Assembly (NCBI RefSeq): GCF_020564935.1
Contig: NZ_JAJCXB010000019.1
Span: forward strand, 62,001 to 126,000
DNA length: 64,000 nucleotides
Direction of reading: 5' to 3'
Source: Streptomyces pinistramenti
GTDB lineage: Bacteria > Actinomycetota > Actinomycetes > Streptomycetales > Streptomycetaceae
The translations under genes and the position numbers were made by a program. The notes under the pieces were generated by a model that worked only from the letters and a program-made list of their open reading frames with translations, made no database searches and had not been told where the DNA came from. Positions 7,790 to 16,679 of the stretch are shown here, piece after piece (the stretch's first letter is position 1; every line of letters begins with the position of its first letter).

Positions 7790-9170
7790 ACCGTGGGACG
7801 GCCGGATCGTCATCGTCGGCGCGTCACTTGCCGGTCTGCGCGCCGCCGAGACGCTGCGCGACGAAGGTTTCACCGGGCCGCTGACGCTGGTCGGTGAGGA
7901 GCCGGAGCCCCCGTACGACAGGCCGCCGCTGTCCAAGCAGGTGCTGCTCGGGAAGGCACGAGCCGAGGAGATCGGGCTGCCGCGCCGCCGGAAGGTGGAC
8001 GCGCGCTGGAAGCTCGGCGTACGGGCCGACGGGATCGACCCGGTCGAGAAGCGCGTGCTCCTGGCCGACGGCGAACTCCTGCCGTTCGACCGGCTGTTGA
8101 TCGCTACCGGAACCCGGGCCCGCCCCTGGCCGAACCCTGCCGAGGCGCGTCTGGACGGCGTGCTGACGCTGCGTACGAGCGAGGACGCGGCGCGCCTCGT
8201 CGAACGGCTCGACGCCGGGCCGCGCCGGGTCCTGGTGATCGGCGCCGGGTTCACGGGCTCGGAGATCGCCTCCGCCTGCCGGGAGCGCGGGCTTGAGGTG
8301 ACGGTCGTCGAACGTGGTCCCGCGCCGCTCGTCGGCGCGCTGGGCGGCGCGCTCGGTGCGTTCGCCGCCACGGTGCAGCGCGCGCACGGCGTCGATCTGC
8401 GCTGCGGCGTGACGGTCACCTCCCTGACGGGGCGCGACGGCCGGTTCACGGGCGCGGAATTCTCCGACGGCAGCCGAATGGACGCGGATGTCGCCGTCGT
8501 CGCCCTGGGCGCCGTCCGCAACACGGAGTGGCTGGCCGGATCGGGGCTGGCCGCGGGCCCGCGGGGCTTGGCGTGCGACGCGGGGTGCCGTGCCTTCACC
8601 ATGTACGGGATCGTCACCGATGACGTCTTCGTCGCCGGTGACGTGGCCCGCTTCCCGCATCCGCTCTTCGAGTACCAGATGCTGGCCCTCGAACACTGGG
8701 GCAACGCAGTGGCCCAGGCAGAGGTCGCGGCCCGCAACATGGTCACCACGGGGCCGCGCCGACGCCCGCACCTGACGGTGCCGGTCTTCTGGTCCAGCCA
8801 GTTCGGCCTCAACATCAAGTCCGTCGGCGTACCGACCTTCTCCGACCAAGTGGTGATCGCCCAGGGCTCGTTGCGGGAGCGGCGCCTGGTGGCCGTCTAC
8901 GGCTACCGGGGGCGGATCACGGCGGCGGTCACGGTGAACCAGGCCAAGTGGCTTGAGCACTACCAGTTCCTCATCGAGACGGCGGCACCGTTTCCTCCCA
9001 CGACCGGGGCCGCCAACGGAATCGCACCGGCCGCGCCCGTGCCCTCCGACGTGCCGGACCCGCAGCTGCTCTCGCACGGGCCGACCGTCGCGTTAACCGG
9101 CCACCTCCCGGACCGCCGCCTGACCTTGGTGCCGCCTGGGCCGGTTCCCTCCGCCATCCCCCGTCCATGA
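7779..9170 (+). CDS. FAD-dependent ferredoxin reductase
   Basis: A 463-residue protein with an FAD-binding dinucleotide fold at the start (IVIVGASLAGLRAAETL), the YDRPPLSKQVLLG motif, LLIATGTRARPWP, an NAD(P)H-binding fold VLVIGAGFTGSEIASACRER and the FAD motif VFVAGDVARFPHPLF. This is the putidaredoxin-reductase/rhodocoxin-reductase family, which passes electrons from NAD(P)H to a ferredoxin. Start GTG 7779 overlaps the ferredoxin end by 11 bases; GTG 7761 in the same frame is an alternative. The C-terminal 50 residues after FLIETAAPFP are a proline-rich extension. Its stop overlaps the ribosome binding site of the P450 gene, so the operon is tightly coupled. Confidence 0.92.
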   Translation: MSGEPWDGRIVIVGASLAGLRAAETLRDEGFTGPLTLVGEEPEPPYDRPPLSKQVLLGKARAEEIGLPRRRKVDARWKLGVRADGIDPVEKRVLLADGELLPFDRLLIATGTRARPWPNPAEARLDGVLTLRTSEDAARLVERLDAGPRRVLVIGAGFTGSEIASACRERGLEVTVVERGPAPLVGALGGALGAFAATVQRAHGVDLRCGVTVTSLTGRDGRFTGAEFSDGSRMDADVAVVALGAVRNTEWLAGSGLAAGPRGLACDAGCRAFTMYGIVTDDVFVAGDVARFPHPLFEYQMLALEHWGNAVAQAEVAARNMVTTGPRRRPHLTVPVFWSSQFGLNIKSVGVPTFSDQVVIAQGSLRERRLVAVYGYRGRITAAVTVNQAKWLEHYQFLIETAAPFPPTTGAANGIAPAAPVPSDVPDPQLLSHGPTVALTGHLPDRRLTLVPPGPVPSAIPRP

Positions 9171-9181
9171 GGAGCCCACGC

Positions 9182-10405
9182 ATGCCCCCGGACACTCTCC
9201 GCGAGCGCATCACCGACTACGCGAACCGCGCCGACCCGTATCCGCTCTACGCCGAACTCCACGAGAACGGCGTGACCCGCCAGAACGACGGCAGCTATCT
9301 CGTCGGCACGTACCACGAGATCGCCGCGCTGCTCCACGACCCGCGGATCAGCTCGGACTCCCGCCACCGCACCGACCCGGAAACGGTCCCGCGGATCAGG
9401 AGGGAGGGGCAGTCGATGGCCTTCATCGGGCTCGACGACCCCGAACACGACCGGCTCCGCCGCATCACGATGCGCCCCTTCGGCCCGCCCCACACCCCGC
9501 ACCGGATCGACGCCCTGCGAGCCGACATCACCAGGATCTGCGACGAACTGCTCGACGGCCTCCGGGACAAGGACCGGATCGACATCGTCGAAGAGTTCGC
9601 CTACCCGCTCCCCGTCACCGTGATCTGCCGGCTGCTCGGCGTACCCCAGGCGGACGTGCCCCGGATCCACGCCTGGGCCAACGACATCATCGCCAGCCTC
9701 GACGTCACGCCCGGCAGGATCGGCGAGCACCAACTCAACGCGGGCGTCGAAGCCCGGGAGGCGATGGCGGAGTACCTCGGAGACCTCTCGGACCGGCGCC
9801 GCACCGCCCCGTCGGACGACATGCTCTCCGCGCTCGTCCACGACTCCGGACCCGACGGGCCCCTCACCAGAAGTGAACTGATGGCGAACGCGACGCTCCT
9901 GCTCATCGCCGGGCACGAGACCACGGTCAACCTCATCACCAACGGCACACTCACCTTCCTCCGCCACCCCGACGCCTACCGTCAGCTGCGCGACGAGCCC
10001 GAGCTGATGCCCAGGGCCGTCGAAGAACTCCTGCGCTACGAACCCCCCGTCCATCTGCTGCCCCAGCGCACTCCGGTCACCGACGTCGAGGTCTGCGATG
10101 TCACCATCCCCCAGGGCGCCCCGCTGATCCTCGTGCTCGCCGCAGGCAACCGGGATCCCCTGCGGTTCGACCACCCCGACCGCTTCGACCCGGCCCGCGA
10201 GGACAACCAGCACCTCGGCTTCGGCAGCGGCATCCACAGCTGCTTCGGCGCGCCGCTCGCCCGCGTGGAAACCCAGATCGCCCTCAACGCGCTCCTCCCG
10301 CACCTGGAGCACTTCCAGCTGGCCGAGGACCCGCCCCCCTACCGACGCAGCCCCATCCTCCGCGGCCCCCGCCACCTGCCGATCACCCGCACGTCCGGCA
10401 CGTAG
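9182..10405 (+). CDS. Cytochrome P450
   Basis: A 407-residue class I bacterial P450. Visible motifs are the I-helix oxygen-activation sequence LLIAGHETTVNL, the K-helix EELLRYEPPVHL and the haem loop FGSGIHSCFGAPLAR with the axial cysteine. ATG 9182 follows GAGGAG by 8 bases, so it is preferred over the ATG at 9167. Dedicated ferredoxin and reductase genes immediately upstream suggest a self-contained monooxygenase operon. The substrate is not evident; no biosynthetic cluster adjoins, so the role may be catabolic or a stand-alone tailoring or detoxifying reaction. Confidence 0.95.
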   Translation: MPPDTLRERITDYANRADPYPLYAELHENGVTRQNDGSYLVGTYHEIAALLHDPRISSDSRHRTDPETVPRIRREGQSMAFIGLDDPEHDRLRRITMRPFGPPHTPHRIDALRADITRICDELLDGLRDKDRIDIVEEFAYPLPVTVICRLLGVPQADVPRIHAWANDIIASLDVTPGRIGEHQLNAGVEAREAMAEYLGDLSDRRRTAPSDDMLSALVHDSGPDGPLTRSELMANATLLLIAGHETTVNLITNGTLTFLRHPDAYRQLRDEPELMPRAVEELLRYEPPVHLLPQRTPVTDVEVCDVTIPQGAPLILVLAAGNRDPLRFDHPDRFDPAREDNQHLGFGSGIHSCFGAPLARVETQIALNALLPHLEHFQLAEDPPPYRRSPILRGPRHLPITRTSGT

Positions 10406-10581
10406 CGGGCACGAGATCACCGGCCGCCTCATGACAGCGGGCTGCGCCTGGAGCCGTATGCGTGTGGACGGCGCCGCAGCCGGTGATGGTACAAACGGCT
10501 TCTCAGTACAGCGGTAAGCCAGCCAGCCGTCGGCCGGCCATGGCGGGCAGCCGACCCAGCTTCCTCTTCAGGAGACCATCC

Positions 10582-11193
10582 GTGCCAGCGCACCAGCCAC
10601 TCCCCCCTGCACGCCGAGCCGTCCGGACGACCGGGCGGAGATCCACCACGGCGTGTGCCCTGGTCCTGCCGGCAGCCCTGCTCGCGCTCCAGCTCGGACT
10701 CAGCCCTGCGGCCCAGGCGTACGAACCCGCCCACGCAGGCCCGCACGCGGCGAGCAGCCTGACGGCGCCCGGCGAAGCGACGGTCACCGAAGGTCAGGTC
10801 AAGGAAGTCGCACCGGGAGGCGTGATCACCTACCCGAGCGTCACCAGCTGCCTGACCGTGACCGTGCGGCTGCGGGACGGCGGCCTGGTCGGCGCGCACG
10901 CCAGCCTGTTCCAGGTACCGGGCGAGCTGCGGTCCGACGAGATTCTCGCCGCGCTCAAGGACCTCGTCGGCAACCGCCCCGTGACCGCGGTCCAGGTCAA
11001 GGGAGCCGTCGGCGCCTGGCATCCCGGCTACTTCGCGAAGGCGATCGAGAGTTACGGCGAGGGCGAGCAGGTGCCGGTCCCGACAGGCCATGATGCCGAC
11101 GGGCTCGCCCAGGCGGTGGCACAGGGACTCGGGCTGCCCCGCGGCCTGGTCACGGTCGAGGACGTGCCCGACGGAGACCAGATCGTCCACTGA
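10582..11193 (+). CDS. Secreted hypothetical protein
   Basis: A 203-residue protein from GTG 10582, eight bases after CAGGAG. Residues around 15-45 form a signal peptide: basic RAVRTTGRRSTTA, hydrophobic ALVLPAALLALQLGL and a cleavage-like AAQA. The mature part (PGGVITYPSVTSCLTVTVRL, GAHASLFQVPGELRSDEILA, LPRGLVTVEDVPDGDQIVH) has a mixed alpha/beta look and no motif that I recognise. It is preceded by about 175 bases after the P450 and is probably transcribed separately. Function unknown. Confidence 0.75.
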   Translation: MPAHQPLPPARRAVRTTGRRSTTACALVLPAALLALQLGLSPAAQAYEPAHAGPHAASSLTAPGEATVTEGQVKEVAPGGVITYPSVTSCLTVTVRLRDGGLVGAHASLFQVPGELRSDEILAALKDLVGNRPVTAVQVKGAVGAWHPGYFAKAIESYGEGEQVPVPTGHDADGLAQAVAQGLGLPRGLVTVEDVPDGDQIVH

Positions 11194-11291
11194 CGACACC
11201 GACGGGCGCGTCCTCGTTCTGCCACCCGGGCAGCCTGGCGACGCGAAACTGCCCGAACGCTCCCCCGCCGCATACGGGTTGGCCGTCTCCC

Positions 11292-11888
11292 TCAGGACGG
11301 CTGCGGTCGCTGTAGTCCCCCGAGGAGCAGTGCGACCAGTCGGCGGGGGTCGTAGCGGGGGTCGCTGTCGCGTCCGGTGCAGAGGTTGCCGATGCCGCGC
11401 ATCAGCTCGTAGGCGTGCGTACCGGGCCTGGTGTCGCCGGCGTTGACCGCGGCGTCGAGCAACTGCGCGCAGACGGGCACCAAGCGGTCGAGGAAGTAGG
11501 CGTGCAGCGTGTCGAAGCCGCTGCTGTCCGATTGCAGCGCCTTGGCGAGTCCGTGCTTCGTGACCAGGAAGTCGACGAAGAGGTCGACCCACTGACAGAG
11601 CGCTGCGAACGGAGAGTTGGCGTCGGCCAGCAGGCTCGGGCCGGCCTCGGCGCATGCCTCGACCTGGTGGCGGTAGACGGCGACGACGAGATCCGCCCGA
11701 GTCGGGAAGTGGCGGTGGATCGTCCCCATCCCGACACCGGCGCAGGCCGCGATCTCACGGATCGGCGCGTCGACGCCGGAGGTGACGAACACCGAAGCGG
11801 CGGCGGCGAGCAGCGTCTGCTGATTGCGCAGCGCGTCGGCCCGCTTGCTTCGGCCCTGCGCCTCCCCGGACTCGCTCGCAGCGGACAC
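11292..11888 (-). CDS. TetR family transcriptional regulator
   Basis: A 198-residue protein with the TetR HTH LLAAAASVFVTSGVDAPIRE, IAACAGVGMGTIHRHFPTRA and a C-terminal effector domain with SSGFDTLHAYFLDRLVPVC typical of the SbtR-like C-terminal family. Two adjacent GTG codons follow GGAAGGAG; the second, at 11888, has the better 6-base spacing. It is divergent from the alpha/beta hydrolase at 12060, and two related quasi-palindromes lie between them. Control of the hydrolase and of itself is inferred. Confidence 0.9.
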   Translation of the reverse strand: MSAASESGEAQGRSKRADALRNQQTLLAAAASVFVTSGVDAPIREIAACAGVGMGTIHRHFPTRADLVVAVYRHQVEACAEAGPSLLADANSPFAALCQWVDLFVDFLVTKHGLAKALQSDSSGFDTLHAYFLDRLVPVCAQLLDAAVNAGDTRPGTHAYELMRGIGNLCTGRDSDPRYDPRRLVALLLGGLQRPQPS

Positions 11889-11919
11889 CACGGTCTCCTT
11901 CCGACGGCCACTGCCGAAG

Positions 11920-11958
11920 CGGAACACTGCTCCGTACATTAAGTGGAACAACGCTCCG
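11920..11958. promoter_or_regulatory. Pair of quasi-palindromic TetR operator candidates
   Basis: CGGAACACTGCTCCG at 11920-11934 and TGGAACAACGCTCCG at 11944-11958 share the outline GGAAC.....GCTCC and are 24 bp apart in the divergent TetR/hydrolase gap. They are imperfect dyads, so they are candidates rather than proven sites. Confidence 0.5.
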
Positions 11959-12059
11959 CTTTCAGCCCAGCTGAAGCCGGACGCTCCTGAGCGCCTGCTC
12001 CTGGCCGCCTCACCCGCCATCGGCCGAATGCGCCCGGCAGCAGAGGCCGTTGAAGGGAA

Positions 12060-13034
12060 ATGCGCATCAGCATCATGAGCGAATCGACATGCACAGCCGA
12101 CAGCTTCAGCTCGCCCGCTCCCGTCCTCTCGGTCAGTCCGGTAGTGCTGCCGGCTCCCGGCCGAGCCGTGGACCTGGAGGTGCGGGTCTCCGCACCCGTC
12201 ACCGGCAGCGGCCTGCCGGTCATCCTCCTCTCGCACGGCCAGGGCCACTCGAACCACCTCTCCTCACTGAACGGCTACGCCCCCCTCGCCAACTTCTGGG
12301 CGGCGCACGGCTTCGTCGTGATCCAGCCCGCCCATCTCAGCTCCAGGACACTGAGCCTGGACCCCGATACTCCCGGGGCGCCGCTGTTCTGGCGGTCGCG
12401 GGCCGAGGACATGAAGCGCATCCTCGACCGGCTCGACGTGATCGAAGCCGCTGTCCCGCAGCTCGTCGGGCGCCTGGACCGCAGCAGGGTCGCCGTGGCC
12501 GGGCACTCGATGGGCGGGCACACCGCGAGCCTGCTGCTGGGCGCCCGGCTCACCGATCCGCACGACGGGGCGGAAGTGAACCTGGCCGAGCCGCGGATCA
12601 AAGCGGGTGTGCTGCTGGCCGCGCCCGGCAGAGGCGGCGGTGCCCTCACCGAGTCCGTGGCCGAGAATCTTTCGTTCTTCTTGACCACTGACTTCTCCGG
12701 GACGACGACGCCCGCGCTCGTGGTCGCCGGTGACAAGGACGCCTCCGCCCACCTGACGGTTCGGGGCCCGGACTGGCACACCGACCCGTATGTCCTCTCC
12801 CCCGGCCCCAAGTCCCTGCTCACCCTGTTCGACGCGGAACACGGGCTCGGCGGCGTCTCCGGATACGACGTCGCCGAGACCACGGACGAGGACCCCGCGC
12901 GGGTGTCCGCGGTCCAGCGGCTCACCTGGGCCTCTCTCCGCACCCAGCTCTACCCCGGGGATTCCGCTTGGCAGGCGGCGCGTGACGCACTGGCAGCCGC
13001 TCCCGATCCGCTCGGACGAGTCGAATCCAAGTAA
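12060..13034 (+). CDS. Alpha/beta hydrolase (chlorophyllase/dienelactone-hydrolase-like)
   Basis: A 324-residue protein without a clear signal peptide. It has the oxyanion strand VILLSHGQGHSNH, the nucleophile elbow VAVAGHSMGGHTASLLLG with the catalytic serine, an acid-loop candidate ALVVAGDKDASAHLT and FDAEHGLGGVSGYD, where the histidine should lie. The arrangement resembles the predicted dienelactone hydrolase or chlorophyllase-like family of actinomycetes. ATG 12060 follows GAAGGG closely; ATG 12075 is an alternative. The adjacent divergent TetR and its paired operators suggest induction by a small hydrophobic substrate, which is inference. Confidence 0.85.
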   Translation: MRISIMSESTCTADSFSSPAPVLSVSPVVLPAPGRAVDLEVRVSAPVTGSGLPVILLSHGQGHSNHLSSLNGYAPLANFWAAHGFVVIQPAHLSSRTLSLDPDTPGAPLFWRSRAEDMKRILDRLDVIEAAVPQLVGRLDRSRVAVAGHSMGGHTASLLLGARLTDPHDGAEVNLAEPRIKAGVLLAAPGRGGGALTESVAENLSFFLTTDFSGTTTPALVVAGDKDASAHLTVRGPDWHTDPYVLSPGPKSLLTLFDAEHGLGGVSGYDVAETTDEDPARVSAVQRLTWASLRTQLYPGDSAWQAARDALAAAPDPLGRVESK

Positions 13035-13105
13035 CTCGCAAGAGGCACCGTCGTAGCCGGCCTTGCAGCCGCGCAGATCAGAGGGTTGACGTTCCGGGCA
13101 GGTGG

Positions 13106-15643
13106 TTACCGGGCCGTGGTCGCGGCGGGGATGTCGACGCGGGCGGCCCTGTGCGCCGGCCAGAGCGAGGCGACCAGTGCGCCTGCCAGAGCGATGAGTA
13201 CGCCGAGGGCGAGGCGCCCCCAGGGCAGGACCAACTCGTAGCCCACGACGCTCTCTTGGAGGGTGCGGCCGAGCGCCCAGCCCAGGAAGACGCCCATGAC
13301 CGTGCCGAGGGCCGCCCCGAGCGCGCCGAGGAGCAGGGCCTCCAGGCGGATCATCCGGGTCACTCCGGCGCGGTCCAGGCCGAGGGCGCGCAGCGTGCCG
13401 ATCTCCTTGCGGCGTTCGAGTACGGACATCGCGAGGGTGTTGGCGATGCCCAGCGCGGCAATCGCCAGGGCCATGCTCAACAAGGCGTAGAAGACGTTGA
13501 GTTGGTCGCCGATGCCACCGCTGTCCTGGGCACGGATGTCTTCCTGGTCGAGGACGGCCAGGGCGGGGTTGTCGCCGAGGGCGTGGGTGACGCCTGCGAG
13601 CGCTGCCCTGCTGGGTCCGCCGTCCGTCGCGACGAGAACCGCGTGGGTGCTCGGGGCGGAGTCGTAGCGGGCGACGAGGGAGTCGGGTGCGGTGATGCTG
13701 GGCATCAGGTCGCTCTGCGCGTCCGCCTGGTAGATGGCGCCGATGGTGACGCTGCCGCGCTGGTCGTTGCGACGCTCCAGGGGGAGGGTCTGGCCGACAT
13801 GCCAGCCCGCTTCCTTGGCCTTGAAGTCGGCCACGGCGATCTGGCCCTTGGCGAGACAGTCGAGAGAGCCCTCGGTCACGTCGTAGCGCAGCAGTCGGCC
13901 GATGGTGGCGGGATCGATGCCGGTCAGGACGGATGAGGTGCCGGCCAGGCGGTATCCGGTGGACTGGTTGAGCGGGCTGAAGGTGGCGCCGGACAGCTTC
14001 TTCAGCGGCGCGGCGGTGGCGGAAGTCATCCACCCACCACCGTCATCGGGCTTGACCAGGTAGTCGGCAGTAAAGGCGTGGGTGGTCGCGCGGTCGAGGT
14101 ACTGGGCTGCGGATGCTCCCAGGACGGACAGGCCGGAGGAGAGGGTGAGGGCGATGGCGAGCGCGGCGGCGGTGGCACCGGTGCGGCGCGGGTCGCGCAC
14201 GGTGTTGCGGGCGGCGAGGTCACCGTGCACCGGGTGGAGGCGGGTCAGCAGCGGCGTGAGCAGGGCGATGAACGGGCGGGACAGCAGGGGGATGAAGCCG
14301 ATCGTCCCGGTCAGGGCGAGGGCCGCGCCGAGACCGATGACGGTCCGGGTGTCCTTCCCCGTGCTGAAGGCTCCATACACCACGGCGGAGGTGCCGGTGA
14401 GCGTCAGCGCGGCGCTGAGGCCGGTGCGCAGGGAGCCCGCGCGTGCGGGCGTCGTGGGCTCGGCCGCGCTGAGTGCGGCGACGGGCGGGATGGCCATGGC
14501 CCGGCGGATCGGAAGCCAGGCGGCGACCATGGGCAGGAGAGTGCCGGCCAGCATGGAGATGATCACGGTGCTTGGGGTGAGGACCAGCGGGGCGGCCGGG
14601 GTGTCGGCGGGGGCGAAGAGCACCTGGAGCAGGGCGGCGACACCGGTGCCGACGGCGAGGCCGGCCGCGGAGGCGATGGCGCCGACGAGCAGGGACTCGG
14701 TCAGCAGGGTGCGGCGCACCTGCCGGCGGGAGGCGCCGACGGCCCGCATCAGGGCCAGTTCCCTGGTGCGCCGGGCGACCAGCATGGTGAAGGTGTTGGA
14801 GATGAGGAAGGTGGCGACGAACAGGGCGACCGCCGCGAATCCCAGCAGGATCTGGCTCATGGTGTCGCTGTCGCCGGTGGCGAGGTTCGTCTTGATCTGG
14901 GCGAGCCGGGCGCCGGTGGCCGCACTGGTGCCCTGGGGCAGCACCGATTCGACGCGGCTGAGGAGCTGGGGCCTGTCGGCGTCGGGTGTGGCCGTGAGTT
15001 CGATGTGCTGGTAGCGGCCGGGCTGGAGGAAGAGCCGCTGGGCGGTGGCGCTGGTGAACAGCGTCAGGCTGCCGCCGGAGGGGAGCTTGGTTCCGTCGGT
15101 GCGGAAGATGCCGTTGAGGGTGTAAGAGGCGGCGCCCTTGTCCGTGCCGACGCGCACACTGTCTCCGACGTGGTAGCCGCCGCGCGTGGCGGTGGTCTCG
15201 TCGAGGGCGATCGTGCCGTTGCCGGTCGGGCCGGAACCCCGGGTGAAGCGGTAGGCGGGGTCCTTGCCGTCCGCTGCCGGGGCGAAGTTGCCGCCCCGGG
15301 AGGGCTTGCCGTGGCCGATGAGCTTGCCGTCGTGGTCGGCGACGGCGGCGAAGCCGTCGACCCGGCCCGCGGCGACGGCGACGCCGGGGAGCTTGGCCAG
15401 GGTGCTCACGGTGCGGGCGTCGAGGTTGCCCGGCCGGCCGCCGTTGGCGGGGTCGGCATCGGCGGCGACGTCGACGGCGATGCGCTCGTAGCCATCGGTC
15501 GCTCGGGCGGCGGTGTCCTGGTTCAGACTGTCGCCGTAGACGAGGCTGCCGGTGATGAAGGTGACGCCGAGCAGGACCGCGCATGCGGTCATCAGCAGGC
15601 GGGCCTTGTGCGCGAACACGTTGCGCAGGGCGGTACGGAACAT
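13106..15643 (-). CDS. FtsX-like ABC transporter permease
   Basis: An 845-residue permease with duplicated MacB/FtsX architecture: N-terminal anchor MFRTALRNVFAHKARLLMTA, a large extracytoplasmic domain, three membrane helices including LGFAAVALFVATFLISNTFT and LPMVAAWLPIRRAMAIPPVA, a second extracytoplasmic domain, and C-terminal helices ending LVASLWPAHRAARVDIPAA. It would pair with the ATPase encoded 75 bp upstream. Together with the kinase and regulator further upstream this looks like a sensor-transporter module that responds to envelope stress or a cell-wall-active compound, by analogy to other FtsX-type ABC systems. The substrate cannot be read from sequence. Confidence 0.92.
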   Translation of the reverse strand: MFRTALRNVFAHKARLLMTACAVLLGVTFITGSLVYGDSLNQDTAARATDGYERIAVDVAADADPANGGRPGNLDARTVSTLAKLPGVAVAAGRVDGFAAVADHDGKLIGHGKPSRGGNFAPAADGKDPAYRFTRGSGPTGNGTIALDETTATRGGYHVGDSVRVGTDKGAASYTLNGIFRTDGTKLPSGGSLTLFTSATAQRLFLQPGRYQHIELTATPDADRPQLLSRVESVLPQGTSAATGARLAQIKTNLATGDSDTMSQILLGFAAVALFVATFLISNTFTMLVARRTRELALMRAVGASRRQVRRTLLTESLLVGAIASAAGLAVGTGVAALLQVLFAPADTPAAPLVLTPSTVIISMLAGTLLPMVAAWLPIRRAMAIPPVAALSAAEPTTPARAGSLRTGLSAALTLTGTSAVVYGAFSTGKDTRTVIGLGAALALTGTIGFIPLLSRPFIALLTPLLTRLHPVHGDLAARNTVRDPRRTGATAAALAIALTLSSGLSVLGASAAQYLDRATTHAFTADYLVKPDDGGGWMTSATAAPLKKLSGATFSPLNQSTGYRLAGTSSVLTGIDPATIGRLLRYDVTEGSLDCLAKGQIAVADFKAKEAGWHVGQTLPLERRNDQRGSVTIGAIYQADAQSDLMPSITAPDSLVARYDSAPSTHAVLVATDGGPSRAALAGVTHALGDNPALAVLDQEDIRAQDSGGIGDQLNVFYALLSMALAIAALGIANTLAMSVLERRKEIGTLRALGLDRAGVTRMIRLEALLLGALGAALGTVMGVFLGWALGRTLQESVVGYELVLPWGRLALGVLIALAGALVASLWPAHRAARVDIPAATTAR

Positions 15644-15718
15644 GAGGGTACGGATCCTGGGAGGCGGGCTCGGCGGATGCGAGCGGGCGGCTGGTTCGAT
15701 AGCTGGTGTCCGGGCAGG

Positions 15719-16531
15719 TCAGCTCGTGCGTGCGCGGGCGTCGGACGCGGGGGTCCGGGGTTTCCCCCCGGAAAGGCGCAGCATCCGGTCCAGGACCCGT
15801 TCCGGGGTGGGTCGGTCCATCTCGTCGACCAGGCGGCCGTCGGCGAGGAAGACCACGCGGTCCGCGTAGCCGGCGGCGACGGGGTCGTGGGTGACCATGA
15901 CCACGGTGTGGCCCAGCTCGCGCACCGAGTCGCGCAGGAAGCCGAGGACGTCGGCCCCGGCGCGGGAGTCGAGGTTGCCGGTGGGCTCGTCGCCGAAGAT
16001 GATCGCGGGGCGGGAGACCAGGGCGCGGGCCACCGCGACGCGCTGCTGCTGCCCGCCGGACAGCTGTCCGGGACGGTGGCCGAGGCGCTGGGAGAGGCCG
16101 ACCATGGAGACCACGCGGTCCAGCCACTGCCGGTCGGGGCGGCGTCCTGCGATGGTCAGCGGCAGCGTGATGTTCTCCAGCGCGGTCAGCGTCGGCAGCA
16201 GGTTGAACGCCTGGAAGATGAAGCCGATCCGGTCGCGGCGCAGCGCGGTGAGCTGCCGGTCGTTGAGCGTGCCGAGTTCGGTGGTGCCGATGCGGACGGA
16301 GCCGGAGTCGAACGCGTCGAGCCCGGCGGCGCAGTGCATCAGGGTGGACTTGCCGCACCCGGAGGGGCCCATGATCGCGGTGAATTCGCCTTCCCGGAAG
16401 GAGATGCTGACACGGTCCAGGGCGGCGACACGGGTGTCGCCGCTGCCGTAGGTCTTCGACAGGTCGGTGACGGCGGCTGCCGTCCCGGTGGTGGGGTGCG
16501 GCGTGAGTGCGTCAAAGGGTGCGGCGGTCAC
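15719..16531 (-). CDS. ABC transporter ATP-binding protein (LolD/MacB type)
   Basis: A 270-residue ATPase from GTG 16531, which follows GAGGAG; a longer reading to 16594 lacks such a site. Walker A GPSGCGKST, Q-loop FIFQAFNLLPTL, signature LSGGQQQRVAVARAL, Walker B IIFGDEPTGNLD and switch VTHDPVAAGYAD are all intact. The sequence is the class that energises FtsX-like permeases, and the permease gene follows 75 bp downstream on the same strand. The N-terminus carries about 30 extra residues before TDLSKTYGSGD. Confidence 0.95.
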   Translation of the reverse strand: MTAAPFDALTPHPTTGTAAAVTDLSKTYGSGDTRVAALDRVSISFREGEFTAIMGPSGCGKSTLMHCAAGLDAFDSGSVRIGTTELGTLNDRQLTALRRDRIGFIFQAFNLLPTLTALENITLPLTIAGRRPDRQWLDRVVSMVGLSQRLGHRPGQLSGGQQQRVAVARALVSRPAIIFGDEPTGNLDSRAGADVLGFLRDSVRELGHTVVMVTHDPVAAGYADRVVFLADGRLVDEMDRPTPERVLDRMLRLSGGKPRTPASDARARTS

Positions 16532-16679
16532 GGGGACTCCTCTTCGGGTGCGGTGTCCGGGTGCGGTGTCCGGATGCGGAAGGGTGCACGCCAAAGGTGT
16601 CCTGGGGACGTATCAGGACCTGAGCCGCCGTGTATCGGCGTCCGCTCCGCTGTGTAGCGGTTCTGTAGGGGCCGGGCGG

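Noticed and set aside
14078..16657. 859-codon plus-strand open frame
   Set aside because: Antisense to the FtsX permease and ABC ATPase; low-complexity Gly/Ala/Glu sequence.
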